In this document: in pieces, positions 43,996-51,954 of the stretch
Numbering within the stretch: position 1 is the first letter of the stretch
Layout of the letters: each line of letters starts with the position of its first letter
Source of the DNA: Duganella sp. 1411
GTDB lineage: Bacteria; Pseudomonadota; Gammaproteobacteria; Burkholderiales; Burkholderiaceae_D
NCBI RefSeq assembly: GCF_017833525.1
Contig: NZ_JAFICD010000007.1
Coordinates: forward strand, 186,001-250,000
Direction of reading: 5' to 3'
DNA: 64,000 bases
Program-made: the position numbers and the translations under genes
The notes under the pieces: model-generated
Database searches by the model: none
What the model saw: only the letters and a program-made list of their open reading frames with translations
Told to the model about the DNA's origin: nothing

Positions 43996-44425
43996 GTTCC
44001 ACCACCGGCGGCGCGTACAGGAATCCGAACGACACCGCGCCCTCTTTTCCCTCGACCGCGTGGTGCATGCGGTGCGCCTGGTAGAGCCGCTTCAGGTAGC
44101 CGCTGCGGGGCGTGTATTGAAACGGCCAGCGACGGTGGACCAGCCCATCGTGGGCGACGAAGTACAGGAAACCATAGGCGGTCATGCCGGCGCCTATCCA
44201 TTCCAGCGGATGACGGCCTTCGGTGCCGAAATAGATCAGCGCGATCGCCAGCGAGGCGAACACGACCGCGTACAAGTCGTTCTTCTCGAACCAGCCGGTG
44301 CGCGGCTCGTGGTGCGAGCGGTGCCATCCCCAACCGAAACCATGCATGATGTATTTGTGCGCGACAATAGAAAACAATTCCATCAACACAATGGTGATCA
44401 GGACGATGAGCGTGTTTAATATCAT
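43892..44425 (-). CDS. crtZ: Beta-carotene hydroxylase
   Basis: The 177-residue membrane di-iron enzyme has the His boxes HKYIMHG, HRSHH, HDGLVHRRWP and HRMHH. It hydroxylates the rings of beta-carotene to give zeaxanthin. The ATG at 44425 begins the first membrane helix (MILNTLIVLITIVLMELFSI); a longer frame runs into a non-homologous leader and is rejected. It is on the opposite strand and overlaps crtB by 104 bp, as in the Pantoea cluster. Confidence 0.93.
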   Translation of the reverse strand: MILNTLIVLITIVLMELFSIVAHKYIMHGFGWGWHRSHHEPRTGWFEKNDLYAVVFASLAIALIYFGTEGRHPLEWIGAGMTAYGFLYFVAHDGLVHRRWPFQYTPRSGYLKRLYQAHRMHHAVEGKEGAVSFGFLYAPPVVELKRQLRELHDGPLSSRRAAATDLAGAAPSAEDAK

Positions 44426-44539
44426 AGGTGGGATCGATCCGTCGATCGGGTGAAAACTGCGATGCAGACAGCCTACCATAGACGCTCTTTCCGCAGCGCC
44501 AGCAACCCACCGCGCATCGACGCGAAACAAAGGAAACCT

Positions 44540-44965
44540 ATGCAAACACTGGACAAGCGATCTTTATTCCTCGCCGCCGCCGTGCTGAGCGCCGCAGCGG
44601 CATCGGCATCGGCCGCCACGGTCGAGGTGCGGGTATCGTCGGTGGTCGCCGGCAGGGGCAAAGTCAACGTCGCCGTGTGCGACAAGGAACGCTTCCTGAA
44701 GGACTGCCTGTACAGCGGCTCGGTGCCGGCCCAGGCTACCGACGTGGTCGTAACGATACAGAACGTGCCGAAGGGAACGTGGGCAGTACTGGCCTACCAG
44801 GACGAAAACCAGAACGACAAGCTGGACCGCAATCTGATCGGCATCCCCAGCGAAAACTACGGCTTCAGCCGCGACGCGCGCGGAAAGTTCGGCCCACCGG
44901 ATTTCAGCGACGCCGCCATCGACGTCGGCGACGAATCCACAGTGGCGAAAATCAAACTGCGCTAA
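44540..44965 (+). CDS. DUF2141-family secreted protein
   Basis: The 141-residue protein has a signal peptide (ending ASASAAT) and the DUF2141 features KVNVAVCDKERFLKDC, VPKGTWAVLAYQDENQNDKLDRN and PSENYGFSRDAR. The motif DENQNDKLD looks like a calcium loop. Function unknown. RBS AAAGGAAA precedes the ATG at 44540. It is divergent from crtZ (115 bp), so both may share a control region; DUF2141 genes do occur next to carotenoid genes. Confidence 0.85.
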   Translation: MQTLDKRSLFLAAAVLSAAAASASAATVEVRVSSVVAGRGKVNVAVCDKERFLKDCLYSGSVPAQATDVVVTIQNVPKGTWAVLAYQDENQNDKLDRNLIGIPSENYGFSRDARGKFGPPDFSDAAIDVGDESTVAKIKLR

Positions 44966-44975
44966 AGCAACTCCA

Positions 44976-45068
44976 GGGTCAGGTCCACCATTTCTACACG
45001 AGTTCAGCATTAAAATGGCCGTGCGGGCTTCTACAGACCAGCTCGTGTAGAAATGGTGGACCTGACCC
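44976..45068. repeat. Long inverted repeat, 27-bp perfect arms
   Basis: Left arm 44976-45002 and right arm 45042-45068 are perfect reverse complements (starting GGGTCAGGTCCACC), with a 39-base loop. It lies between a DUF2141 gene and the receptor terminator and looks like a REPIN-type extragenic element. No transposase is nearby. Confidence 0.85.
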
Positions 45069-45074
45069 CGGATT

Positions 45075-45109
45075 AAAAAAAGCCCCTCGACCTGGAGAGG
45101 GCGAGGGGC
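45075..45109 (-). terminator. Terminator of the TonB-dependent receptor gene
   Basis: An 8-bp stem GCCCCTCG/CGAGGGGC is followed on the minus strand by seven T residues (GGGGCTTTTTTTAATCC). It lies about 55 bp after the receptor stop codon. Confidence 0.88.
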
Positions 45110-45163
45110 CATAAGACCACAGACAACACTGGACTACATGAAACTCCTTACTGCTGCTATTCC

Positions 45164-47590
45164 TTAGAACGTCTTGCCGACGTTGATGCCGAACGTGCGC
45201 GGCGGCAGATACTGCGCCTGCCACGGGCCGTTGGCGTTCATCGCGCTGGTCTTGACGTTCTTGTCCTCGGCGTTGCGGACGAAGGCGTCGAAGTACCACT
45301 TCGAGTCGGCGTCGAAGCGCAGTCCCAGGTCGGTACGGGTGTAGGCCTTCTGACGATCCGGCTCGCCCAGGTTGAACACGCTCAGCCAGCTGGCCGTTTC
45401 GTAGTGGGCGCTGATGCGCGGGATCAGCGTGCCGCCCGAGAACTGGAAGCTGTGCTGGTACATCGCTTGCGCGCTGAACTTCGGCGAGTGCGGCATCGTG
45501 TTGCCCGTCACGTCCAGGCAGGTGCTGATGCCGGCCACCGGGCAGGCCGGCAGCACGTAGTCGTTACTGCCGCCGATCAGTTTTTTCAGCTTGGCGTTGG
45601 TGTAGGCGGCGGTGAACTGCACCCGGTCCACCGGCGTGATCTTGGCGGCGATCTCGGTCTCCAGGCCCCAGATCTTGGCGCCTTCGGCGTTGCTGGTGGC
45701 CAGGCCGCGCGTGCCGTCCGGATTGGTAATCGGCGCGCTGAACTGGAAGTCCTTGAACTTCGAGTAGTAGGCCGCGTTGTTCATGCGTACCGCGCCGCCG
45801 AGGAAGGTGCTCTTCGAGCCGACTTCGAAGTTGGTCAGCGACTCCGAGCCGTAAGGCACGCCGCCGTCCTGCAGGCCCCCCGACTTGTAGCCGGTCGCCA
45901 CGCTGGCGTAGACCATGTTGTTCTTGTCGATGTCGTAGTTCAGGCGCAGCAAGCCGGTCAGCTTGTTGTCGGTGAACTTGCCGTCGTTGTGCTGGTAGGT
46001 CGAGAAGCCCGATCCTGGCGCCAGCGGATTCATCGACGGATTGACGGGAATCTGCGGCGCGGTCAGATCGCTCCAGCCGTTGTTGGTGCCGCCGATGTTC
46101 TTGCGCTCGTCCGAGGTGTAACGCAGGCCGCCGGTCAGGTGCAGGCTGTCGTTGACGTTCCACGTGGTCTGGCCGAAGACGGCTTTCGAGTCCACCGTTT
46201 CCTTCGGCTGGATGAAGGAGCCCTGCCAGTCGACGGTGCCCTGCTGGGTGCCGTTCATGATCGGGATGTCGAAGCGGATGCCGTTGTTTTCGTTGGCGTA
46301 GTACAGGCCAAGCAGCCAGTCGACGTCGCGCTTGCCGGTCGATTGGATTTCCACTTCATGGCTGTAGTTCTTGTACTTGGACCAGACGGTGTTGTTGGCC
46401 TGGTACTTGCCGCCGGTGGTGAAGCTGGTGGCCGGACGCGCGCCGCCGTCCTGGTCGTAGGTCGACGAGCCGTTGAAGCGCGAGTAGCCGGCGATGTAGG
46501 CGAGGCTGATGTCCTTGTTGATTTCGTAGTCGACGCGGCTGCGCACCGAGTTCGAATCGCGCACCACGTTCGGCGCCACGTCCACCAGCGCGGACCAGAA
46601 AGGCTGGCCCGCACGCTGCTGCTGCAACAGGTTCATGCTCGGCGTGCCGCGGTCGGCGTAGTGCTCGTACGCGACGTTCCACTTCAACTGGGCGCTCGGA
46701 CGCCACAGGAAGCTGACGCGCGCCGCGCTCTGGTCCTGGGCGCTGTACTTCTGGCCGTTGCGGACGTAGTTGTTGTTGTTGATCGGCTGGAAGGCGATCG
46801 GATTGCCCGGATGGGCGGCGTTCCACGCGGCGATCACCGGCGCGGCGGCGGCGCGCTGGTCGGCCAGCGAGACGTCCTGCGGGTTTTGGTAATCGATGTA
46901 GCCGTCGTGCTGCTCGTGCACGAACGCCACGCGCATCGCCATCTGGTCGTTGATCGGGATGTTGACCGCGCCGCGCGCGCCGAAGCGGGCGTAGTTGCCG
47001 TAGCCACCCTCGAAGAAGCCGGCGGTGCTGCCGATCTCCGGCTTCACGGTCTGCATGTTGACCGCGCCGACGGTGGAGTTGCGGCCCCACAGCGTGCCTT
47101 GCGGACCGCGCAGCACTTCGATCGCGTCCAGGTCGAACAGCAGCGCGGTGGCGCCTTCGGGACGCGGCGAGTAGATGCCGTCGACGAAGGTGGCCACTTC
47201 CGGGTCGGCGTATTCGGTCTTGGCGCTGTCGTTGCCGATGCCGCGCAAGGTCATGGTGATGACGCCGTGGTCGCCCTGGCCGGTGGCCGAGAAGCCCGGC
47301 ACCAGGTTGACGACGTCCTGGATCGTTTGCACGTGGTTGTCGTCCAACGCGGCGGCGTTCAGCGCGGTGACGGCGACAGGCGTCTTCTGCAACGAAGTGG
47401 TGCGCTTGGTAGCGGTAACATACACCTCTGTGATCGTGTTGCTGGTTTTGTCGCCGGCGGCGGCGGCGGCCGGCGCGGTCTGCTCGGCCTGGCCCGCCGC
47501 GTGGGCGACACTGGTGCCGGCCAACAAGGCGATGACGGCCATCTGGATCGGCGAAAGCAGACGCTTGCCGGTTTGCGGTACGTGATTCAT
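45164..47590 (-). CDS. TonB-dependent outer membrane receptor
   Basis: The 808-residue receptor has a signal peptide (ending SVAHAAGQ), a plug domain (about 45-165: EVYVTATKRTTSLQKTPVAV, DVVNLVPGFSATG, EVLRGPQGTLWGRN) and a beta-barrel ending in ...FGINVGKTF with the C-terminal Phe. The ATG at 47590 follows AAGGAG. This is the IroN/FyuA-like, carbohydrate-type receptor group seen beside tryptophan-halogenase-like genes, so a sugar or glycoside is a likelier ligand than iron. Divergent from that gene, with four operators between. Terminator at 45075. Confidence 0.93.
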   Translation of the reverse strand: MNHVPQTGKRLLSPIQMAVIALLAGTSVAHAAGQAEQTAPAAAAAGDKTSNTITEVYVTATKRTTSLQKTPVAVTALNAAALDDNHVQTIQDVVNLVPGFSATGQGDHGVITMTLRGIGNDSAKTEYADPEVATFVDGIYSPRPEGATALLFDLDAIEVLRGPQGTLWGRNSTVGAVNMQTVKPEIGSTAGFFEGGYGNYARFGARGAVNIPINDQMAMRVAFVHEQHDGYIDYQNPQDVSLADQRAAAAPVIAAWNAAHPGNPIAFQPINNNNYVRNGQKYSAQDQSAARVSFLWRPSAQLKWNVAYEHYADRGTPSMNLLQQQRAGQPFWSALVDVAPNVVRDSNSVRSRVDYEINKDISLAYIAGYSRFNGSSTYDQDGGARPATSFTTGGKYQANNTVWSKYKNYSHEVEIQSTGKRDVDWLLGLYYANENNGIRFDIPIMNGTQQGTVDWQGSFIQPKETVDSKAVFGQTTWNVNDSLHLTGGLRYTSDERKNIGGTNNGWSDLTAPQIPVNPSMNPLAPGSGFSTYQHNDGKFTDNKLTGLLRLNYDIDKNNMVYASVATGYKSGGLQDGGVPYGSESLTNFEVGSKSTFLGGAVRMNNAAYYSKFKDFQFSAPITNPDGTRGLATSNAEGAKIWGLETEIAAKITPVDRVQFTAAYTNAKLKKLIGGSNDYVLPACPVAGISTCLDVTGNTMPHSPKFSAQAMYQHSFQFSGGTLIPRISAHYETASWLSVFNLGEPDRQKAYTRTDLGLRFDADSKWYFDAFVRNAEDKNVKTSAMNANGPWQAQYLPPRTFGINVGKTF

Positions 47591-47643
47591 AAGTCTCCTT
47601 TTGCGCACCGGCGCCTATGAGAAGCGCCGCCGCCATTTATCGT

Positions 47644-47720
47644 GGAAAACGATTTCATGTTGTGTGAAATCGATTTCAAATCTGCTGAAATCGTTTTCTT
47701 TATTTGTGAAATCGATTTCA
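47644..47720. promoter_or_regulatory. Array of four LacI-type operators, 21-bp phased
   Basis: Four copies of TGAAATCGATTTCA or near versions lie at 47644-47657, 47665-47678, 47686-47699 and 47707-47720. Two are perfect palindromes and two have one to two changes. Their centres (47650.5, 47671.5, 47692.5, 47713.5) are exactly 21 bp apart, two helical turns, so repressors would bind one face of the DNA. They separate the receptor and the halogenase-like gene and are matched by a single site before the GH1 gene. Confidence 0.85.
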
Positions 47721-47837
47721 TGGTACATAATCTCAAACACCGATGTCAATTTAAAAATTGTATCGTCGTTGTTTTTGTTGATATTTCTCAAACGAATCAG
47801 CAAACAGACGCGCTACGCACGGAGACGGGGAAAACAG

Positions 47838-49439
47838 ATGAAAACGGCAGCAGAAAACGGCATGCAGGCGGTCGCGAACACGGGGGGCAAGCGGGTGTTG
47901 ATCGTCGGCGGCGGCACCGCCGGCTGGCTCACGGCGGCGTTTTTGGCGCGCACGGTCGGCTGCGGCGCGGACGCCGACAGCGTACGCGTGACCTTGGTCG
48001 AGTCGAAGGAAATCGGCATCATCGGCGTCGGCGAAGGCACCTTCCCGTCGATCCGCGGCACGCTGGCCGCCATCGGCATCGACGAGGGCCGCTTCATCCG
48101 CGAATGCGACGCCACCTTCAAGCAAGGCATCAAGTTCACCGACTGGGTTCGCCCGCCCGGCGCGCCGGGCAACGACCACTACTTCCACCCTTTCAGCCTG
48201 CCCAGCCAGCGTCCCGGCGGACCGGAACTGCTGCCCTACTGGCTGCAGGGCGCGGCCGCGCCGGGCGCCGGTTTCGCCGCCGCCGCGACGATGCAAAAGC
48301 GCGTCGCCGACGCCGCCCACGCGCCCAAGCGCCCCAACGACGCCGACTTCCTGGGACCGCTGAACTACGCCTACCATTTCGACGCCGGCAAATTCGCCGC
48401 CCTGCTCAGCACCCACGCGCAATCGCTGGGCGTCCAGCATGTGCAGGCCACGGTGGAACGCGTCGAACTCGACGCGCAAGGCGCGATCGGCGCCGTGCAC
48501 ACCAGGGAAGCGGGCACGCTGACGGCGGATCTTTACATCGACTGCACCGGCTTCCGCGCGGCGCTGATCGGCGAGGCCCTAGGCACGCCGTTCCGCAACA
48601 TCAACGACGTGCTGTTCGTCGACCGCGCGCTGGCGATGCAAGTGCCGTACGAGCGTGCGGATGCGCCCATCCCCTCCTACACGATATCGACCGCGCACGA
48701 AGCCGGATGGACCTGGGACATCGGCCTGCACAAACGGCGCGGCATCGGCTATGTGTATTCGAGCCGGCACACCGACGACACCCGCGCCGAGCAGGTGCTG
48801 CGCCAATACATCGGCCCCGCCGGCGACGCGCTCAACCCGCGCCAGCTCAAACTCAACGTCGGCTACCGCGAACTGCACTGGGTGAAAAACTGCGCGGCTG
48901 TCGGCTTATCCGGCGGCTTTCTGGAGCCGCTCGAATCGTCCGGCATCGGCCTGATCGAAACGGCGGCCTACCTGGTCAGCTACCTGTTCCCGCACAGCGG
49001 CGACATGGCGCCGGTGGCCAAGGTGTACAACGACATGATGAAGGCGCGCTACGAGCGCATCGTCGATTTCGTCAAGATGCACTACTGCCTCACGCAGCGC
49101 ACCGACAGCCAATTCTGGATCGACAACACCGACCCGGCCAGCGTGCCGGACTCGCTGCGCGACAAGCTGTCGATGTGGCGCAATCGACCGCCGCACCGGA
49201 TGGACTTCGTGGTGGACGTGGAGATGTATCCGCCGTCAAGCTGGCAGTACGTCCTGTACGGCATGGAGTTCCCGACGAAGCAATACGCCAACGCCTTGAC
49301 GCTGCCGCGTTTCGACGAAGCGCGCAAAGAGTTCCAGATGATCGACCAGATGTCGCGCCGCGCGGTGGCCGACCTGCCAACGCACCGCGCACTGGTGGAC
49401 CACTTCATCCGCCAAGGAGAAAAGAAAACCGGCACCTGA
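47838..49439 (+). CDS. Tryptophan-halogenase-like flavoprotein of a TonB-receptor locus
   Basis: The 533-residue protein has the FAD motif VLIVGGGTAGWLTAAFLA, GIIGVGEGTFPSIRG, the putative catalytic Lys in ATFKQGIKF and the WxWxI motif as GWTWDIGLHKR. SGGFLEPLESSGIGL holds the conserved Glu. It lies between a TonB receptor and a MFS gene, without biosynthetic partners, as in many sugar-uptake loci of proteobacteria where the substrate is unproven. The ATG at 47838 has GGGGA upstream. The halogenase activity is an inference from motifs; another flavin-dependent role is possible. Confidence 0.85.
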   Translation: MKTAAENGMQAVANTGGKRVLIVGGGTAGWLTAAFLARTVGCGADADSVRVTLVESKEIGIIGVGEGTFPSIRGTLAAIGIDEGRFIRECDATFKQGIKFTDWVRPPGAPGNDHYFHPFSLPSQRPGGPELLPYWLQGAAAPGAGFAAAATMQKRVADAAHAPKRPNDADFLGPLNYAYHFDAGKFAALLSTHAQSLGVQHVQATVERVELDAQGAIGAVHTREAGTLTADLYIDCTGFRAALIGEALGTPFRNINDVLFVDRALAMQVPYERADAPIPSYTISTAHEAGWTWDIGLHKRRGIGYVYSSRHTDDTRAEQVLRQYIGPAGDALNPRQLKLNVGYRELHWVKNCAAVGLSGGFLEPLESSGIGLIETAAYLVSYLFPHSGDMAPVAKVYNDMMKARYERIVDFVKMHYCLTQRTDSQFWIDNTDPASVPDSLRDKLSMWRNRPPHRMDFVVDVEMYPPSSWQYVLYGMEFPTKQYANALTLPRFDEARKEFQMIDQMSRRAVADLPTHRALVDHFIRQGEKKTGT

Positions 49440-49467
49440 CCACAACGGCAAACCAACTCTAAACCAC

Positions 49468-49516
49468 GTAGGGCGGATTAGCGAAGCGTAATCCGCCATG
49501 CCCGCTCCGCCGACGG
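49468..49516. repeat. REP-like element, GTAGGGCGGATT family, copy 2
   Basis: GTAGGGCGGATTAGCG-AAGCGTAATCCGCC with inverted arms, directly between the halogenase-like gene and the convergent MFS gene. Same family as 36446-36512. Confidence 0.8.
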
Positions 49517-49522
49517 CCGCAA

Positions 49523-50662
49523 TCACCCCCGCGCAGCCCCCAGCCGCGCACTGGCCGCAATAACCAGCATCGCGCACCCCAAGCCGGCAAAGGCCAGATT
49601 CAAACTGGCCGAATGCGCGACAAACCCGATCACCGCCGGCCCCGCAAGAATCCCCGCATACCCCAGCGTGGTGATAGCGCCGATCGCCAGCCCGGCCGGC
49701 ATCGCGCTCTGATTCCCTGCGGCGGTGAACAGAATCGGCACCACGTTCGACGCGCCCAGGCCCACCAACAAAAAGCCCACCAGCGCCAGCGTCGGCGACG
49801 GCGCCAGCACCGCGCCGAAGAACCCCACCGCCCCGCACAAGCCGCCCAACAACAGCACGCGCTTGCCGCCGAACTTGCGCACCACCCGGTCGCCGGTCAG
49901 GCGCCCCACCGTCATCGCCATCGCGAACGCCGCATAACCAAGGCCCGCGCGGGCCGCATCCATCCCCTGCTCGGACGTCAGCAGCAAAGCGCTCCAATCG
50001 AGGATCGCCCCCTCGGCCAGAAAGCACAGGAAGCACAACACGCCGATGAAGATCACGGCGCCGTGCGGCACCACGAACATCGACGCATGTCCCTCTTCCG
50101 CATCAGGCTCGCGCAGCAGATGCGGCGCCCCGATCGCCAGCGACAGCGCCACCAGCAACGATATCGCCACACTGGACGCGACGGGGCTCAAGCCCGCCCA
50201 CAGCATCAACGCCATCAAGCCGGCGCCGATAAAACCGCCCACGCTGAACAGCCCATGGAAGCCGGACATGAGCGAACCGCCGCTTTCGCGTTCGACGATC
50301 ACCGCCTGCACGTTCATCGCCACGTCCAGCGTGCCGAGCGCCGCGCCGAACGCGAACAAGGTCGCTCCCAGCAGCATCGGCGTGGGGGCGATCGCCAATC
50401 CGGGCAGCACCAGGCACACAAAGGCGCCCGACACCAGCACCACGATGCGGCAGCCGAAGCGCGACGCCAGCAAGCCCGTGACCGGCATCGCCATCAGCGA
50501 ACCGGCGCCAAGGCACAGCAGCAGCAGGCCCAGATCGGCCTCGCCCAGCGCCAGGCGCGCTTTGGCGAACGGCACCAGCGGCGCCCAGGCCGACATGGCC
50601 AGGCCGGCGGCAAGAAAGGCAAGACGAGTGGACAGGCGCTGTTTCGGGCCGATTGAATTCAT
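49523..50662 (-). CDS. Major facilitator superfamily transporter
   Basis: The 379-residue protein has about twelve hydrophobic segments, GxLADRFG-like GLLASRFGCRIVVL between helices 2 and 3, and an internal ALGTLDVAMNVQAV, typical of the YbjJ/FucP-like MFS group. The ATG at 50662 is taken because helix 1 begins soon after (LSTRLAFLAAGLAMSAWAPL); an upstream 36-residue extension is unlikely. Substrate unknown. It converges on the halogenase-like gene. Confidence 0.83.
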   Translation of the reverse strand: MNSIGPKQRLSTRLAFLAAGLAMSAWAPLVPFAKARLALGEADLGLLLLCLGAGSLMAMPVTGLLASRFGCRIVVLVSGAFVCLVLPGLAIAPTPMLLGATLFAFGAALGTLDVAMNVQAVIVERESGGSLMSGFHGLFSVGGFIGAGLMALMLWAGLSPVASSVAISLLVALSLAIGAPHLLREPDAEEGHASMFVVPHGAVIFIGVLCFLCFLAEGAILDWSALLLTSEQGMDAARAGLGYAAFAMAMTVGRLTGDRVVRKFGGKRVLLLGGLCGAVGFFGAVLAPSPTLALVGFLLVGLGASNVVPILFTAAGNQSAMPAGLAIGAITTLGYAGILAGPAVIGFVAHSASLNLAFAGLGCAMLVIAASARLGAARG

Positions 50663-50833
50663 GGGGGATTTTCCGGATAGGGGCAAAGCGATCTCGACCG
50701 GTAAGTATACGGCAAGTGGCGCCGCGACGAAATCCGCACGAAAACGGTGCATCCGTACGAGCGCTAACATTGCTATCGCCGATGAAGGCGCATGATCGGA
50801 TCCGCGTTGTTCAACACATCATAAGGAAAAATC

Positions 50834-51721
50834 ATGCAAACTCAACCATTCACACCCGGCGCGGTGGTCAGCCGCGATGGCGACGACGGCTACGCGTCCG
50901 GCGTCTCCTGGGGCGCCATCTTCGCCGGCGCGGCGGCGGCGGCCGCGCTCTCGTTCATCCTGCTGATCCTCGGCATGGGCCTCGGTTTGTCGTCGGTCTC
51001 GCCGTACGAACGCAACGCCGCCCCGATAGGCATCGCCACGATCGTGTGGGTCGCCTTCACGCAGCTGGCGGCATCCGGCATCGGCGGCTACATGGCCGGC
51101 CGTCTGCGCGTCAAATGGGCCAGCATCCACGGCGACGAAGTGCACTTCCGCGACACCGCGCACGGCCTGCTGGCATGGGCGGTGGCGACCCTGATCACGG
51201 TGGCGGTACTGGCCGGCGGCGCGCGCGCTGTCCTGAGCGGCGCGATCGACGCCAGCGGCGCGGCAGCACCGGCGCTGGCAACCGGCGCCGCGACGGTGGC
51301 CGACAACCCGCGCCCGAACGACTACTTCGCCGACATGCTTCTGCGTTCGCCGAACGGCCAGGGCGCCACGGCATCCGAACGTGAGGAGATCACCCGCATC
51401 CTTGTCGCCGATCTGGCGGCCGGCAAAATCAGCGCCGACGACCGCACCTACATGGCGCAGCTGGTGGCCAAGCGCAGCGGCCTGTCGCAAGCGGAAGCCG
51501 AACAGCGTGTCGACGCGATCTACGGCCAGGCCAAGCAGGCGGCGGCCGACGTGAAGGCCAAGGCCATGGCGGCGGCGGAAGCGGCACGCAAGGCGGCCGC
51601 GCGTTCTGCGCTGTGGATGACATTCGCGCTGCTGCTGGGCGCCTTCGTCGCCAGCCTGTGCGCCACCATCGGCGGCCGCAACCGCGATCACGCGCGTGTC
51701 GTCACGCGCACCGTCATCTAA
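50834..51721 (+). CDS. Four-helix membrane protein with coiled C-terminal region, unknown
   Basis: The 295-residue protein has hydrophobic segments at about 25-52, 62-85, 108-130 and 265-285. Between the third and fourth lies a hydrophilic stretch with SEREEITRILVADLAAGKIS and an Ala/Lys-rich helix (QAKQAAADVKAKAMAAAEAARKA). The layout is that of a common hypothetical membrane protein in Oxalobacteraceae; function unknown. An RBS (AAGGAAAAATC) precedes it. A tiny hydrophobic ORF follows 15 bp downstream and may be in the same operon. Confidence 0.75.
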   Translation: MQTQPFTPGAVVSRDGDDGYASGVSWGAIFAGAAAAAALSFILLILGMGLGLSSVSPYERNAAPIGIATIVWVAFTQLAASGIGGYMAGRLRVKWASIHGDEVHFRDTAHGLLAWAVATLITVAVLAGGARAVLSGAIDASGAAAPALATGAATVADNPRPNDYFADMLLRSPNGQGATASEREEITRILVADLAAGKISADDRTYMAQLVAKRSGLSQAEAEQRVDAIYGQAKQAAADVKAKAMAAAEAARKAAARSALWMTFALLLGAFVASLCATIGGRNRDHARVVTRTVI

Positions 51722-51736
51722 TTCAAGGAGAATACT

Positions 51737-51808
51737 ATGCGCTCGATACTGCTACTGCTGCTCGGCATCCCACTGCCCATCATCATCCTGATCGCCATAC
51801 TGACGTAA
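51737..51808 (+). CDS. Hydrophobic micro-protein, 23 residues
   Basis: ATG at 51737 follows a perfect AAGGAG 6 bp upstream and encodes a 23-residue hydrophobic peptide beginning MRSILLLLLGIPLP, mostly one transmembrane helix. It sits 15 bp after the larger membrane protein gene, so cotranscription is likely. Very short micro-proteins of this type are missed by gene finders. Function unknown; a partner role for the upstream protein is a guess. Confidence 0.6.
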   Translation: MRSILLLLLGIPLPIIILIAILT

Positions 51809-51954
51809 TCCGGTCGGTGTGATTTGTTAGCAAGGCGGGGATCATGCGTGATCGCCGCCTTGTGTCGTTTTGAGCCAGGCATGGCGTTACTCCAGGCTTT
51901 CATCGTATTAAAGGATGCTTTAATATGGATGGTAACTATTAAAGAAAGCTTGAA

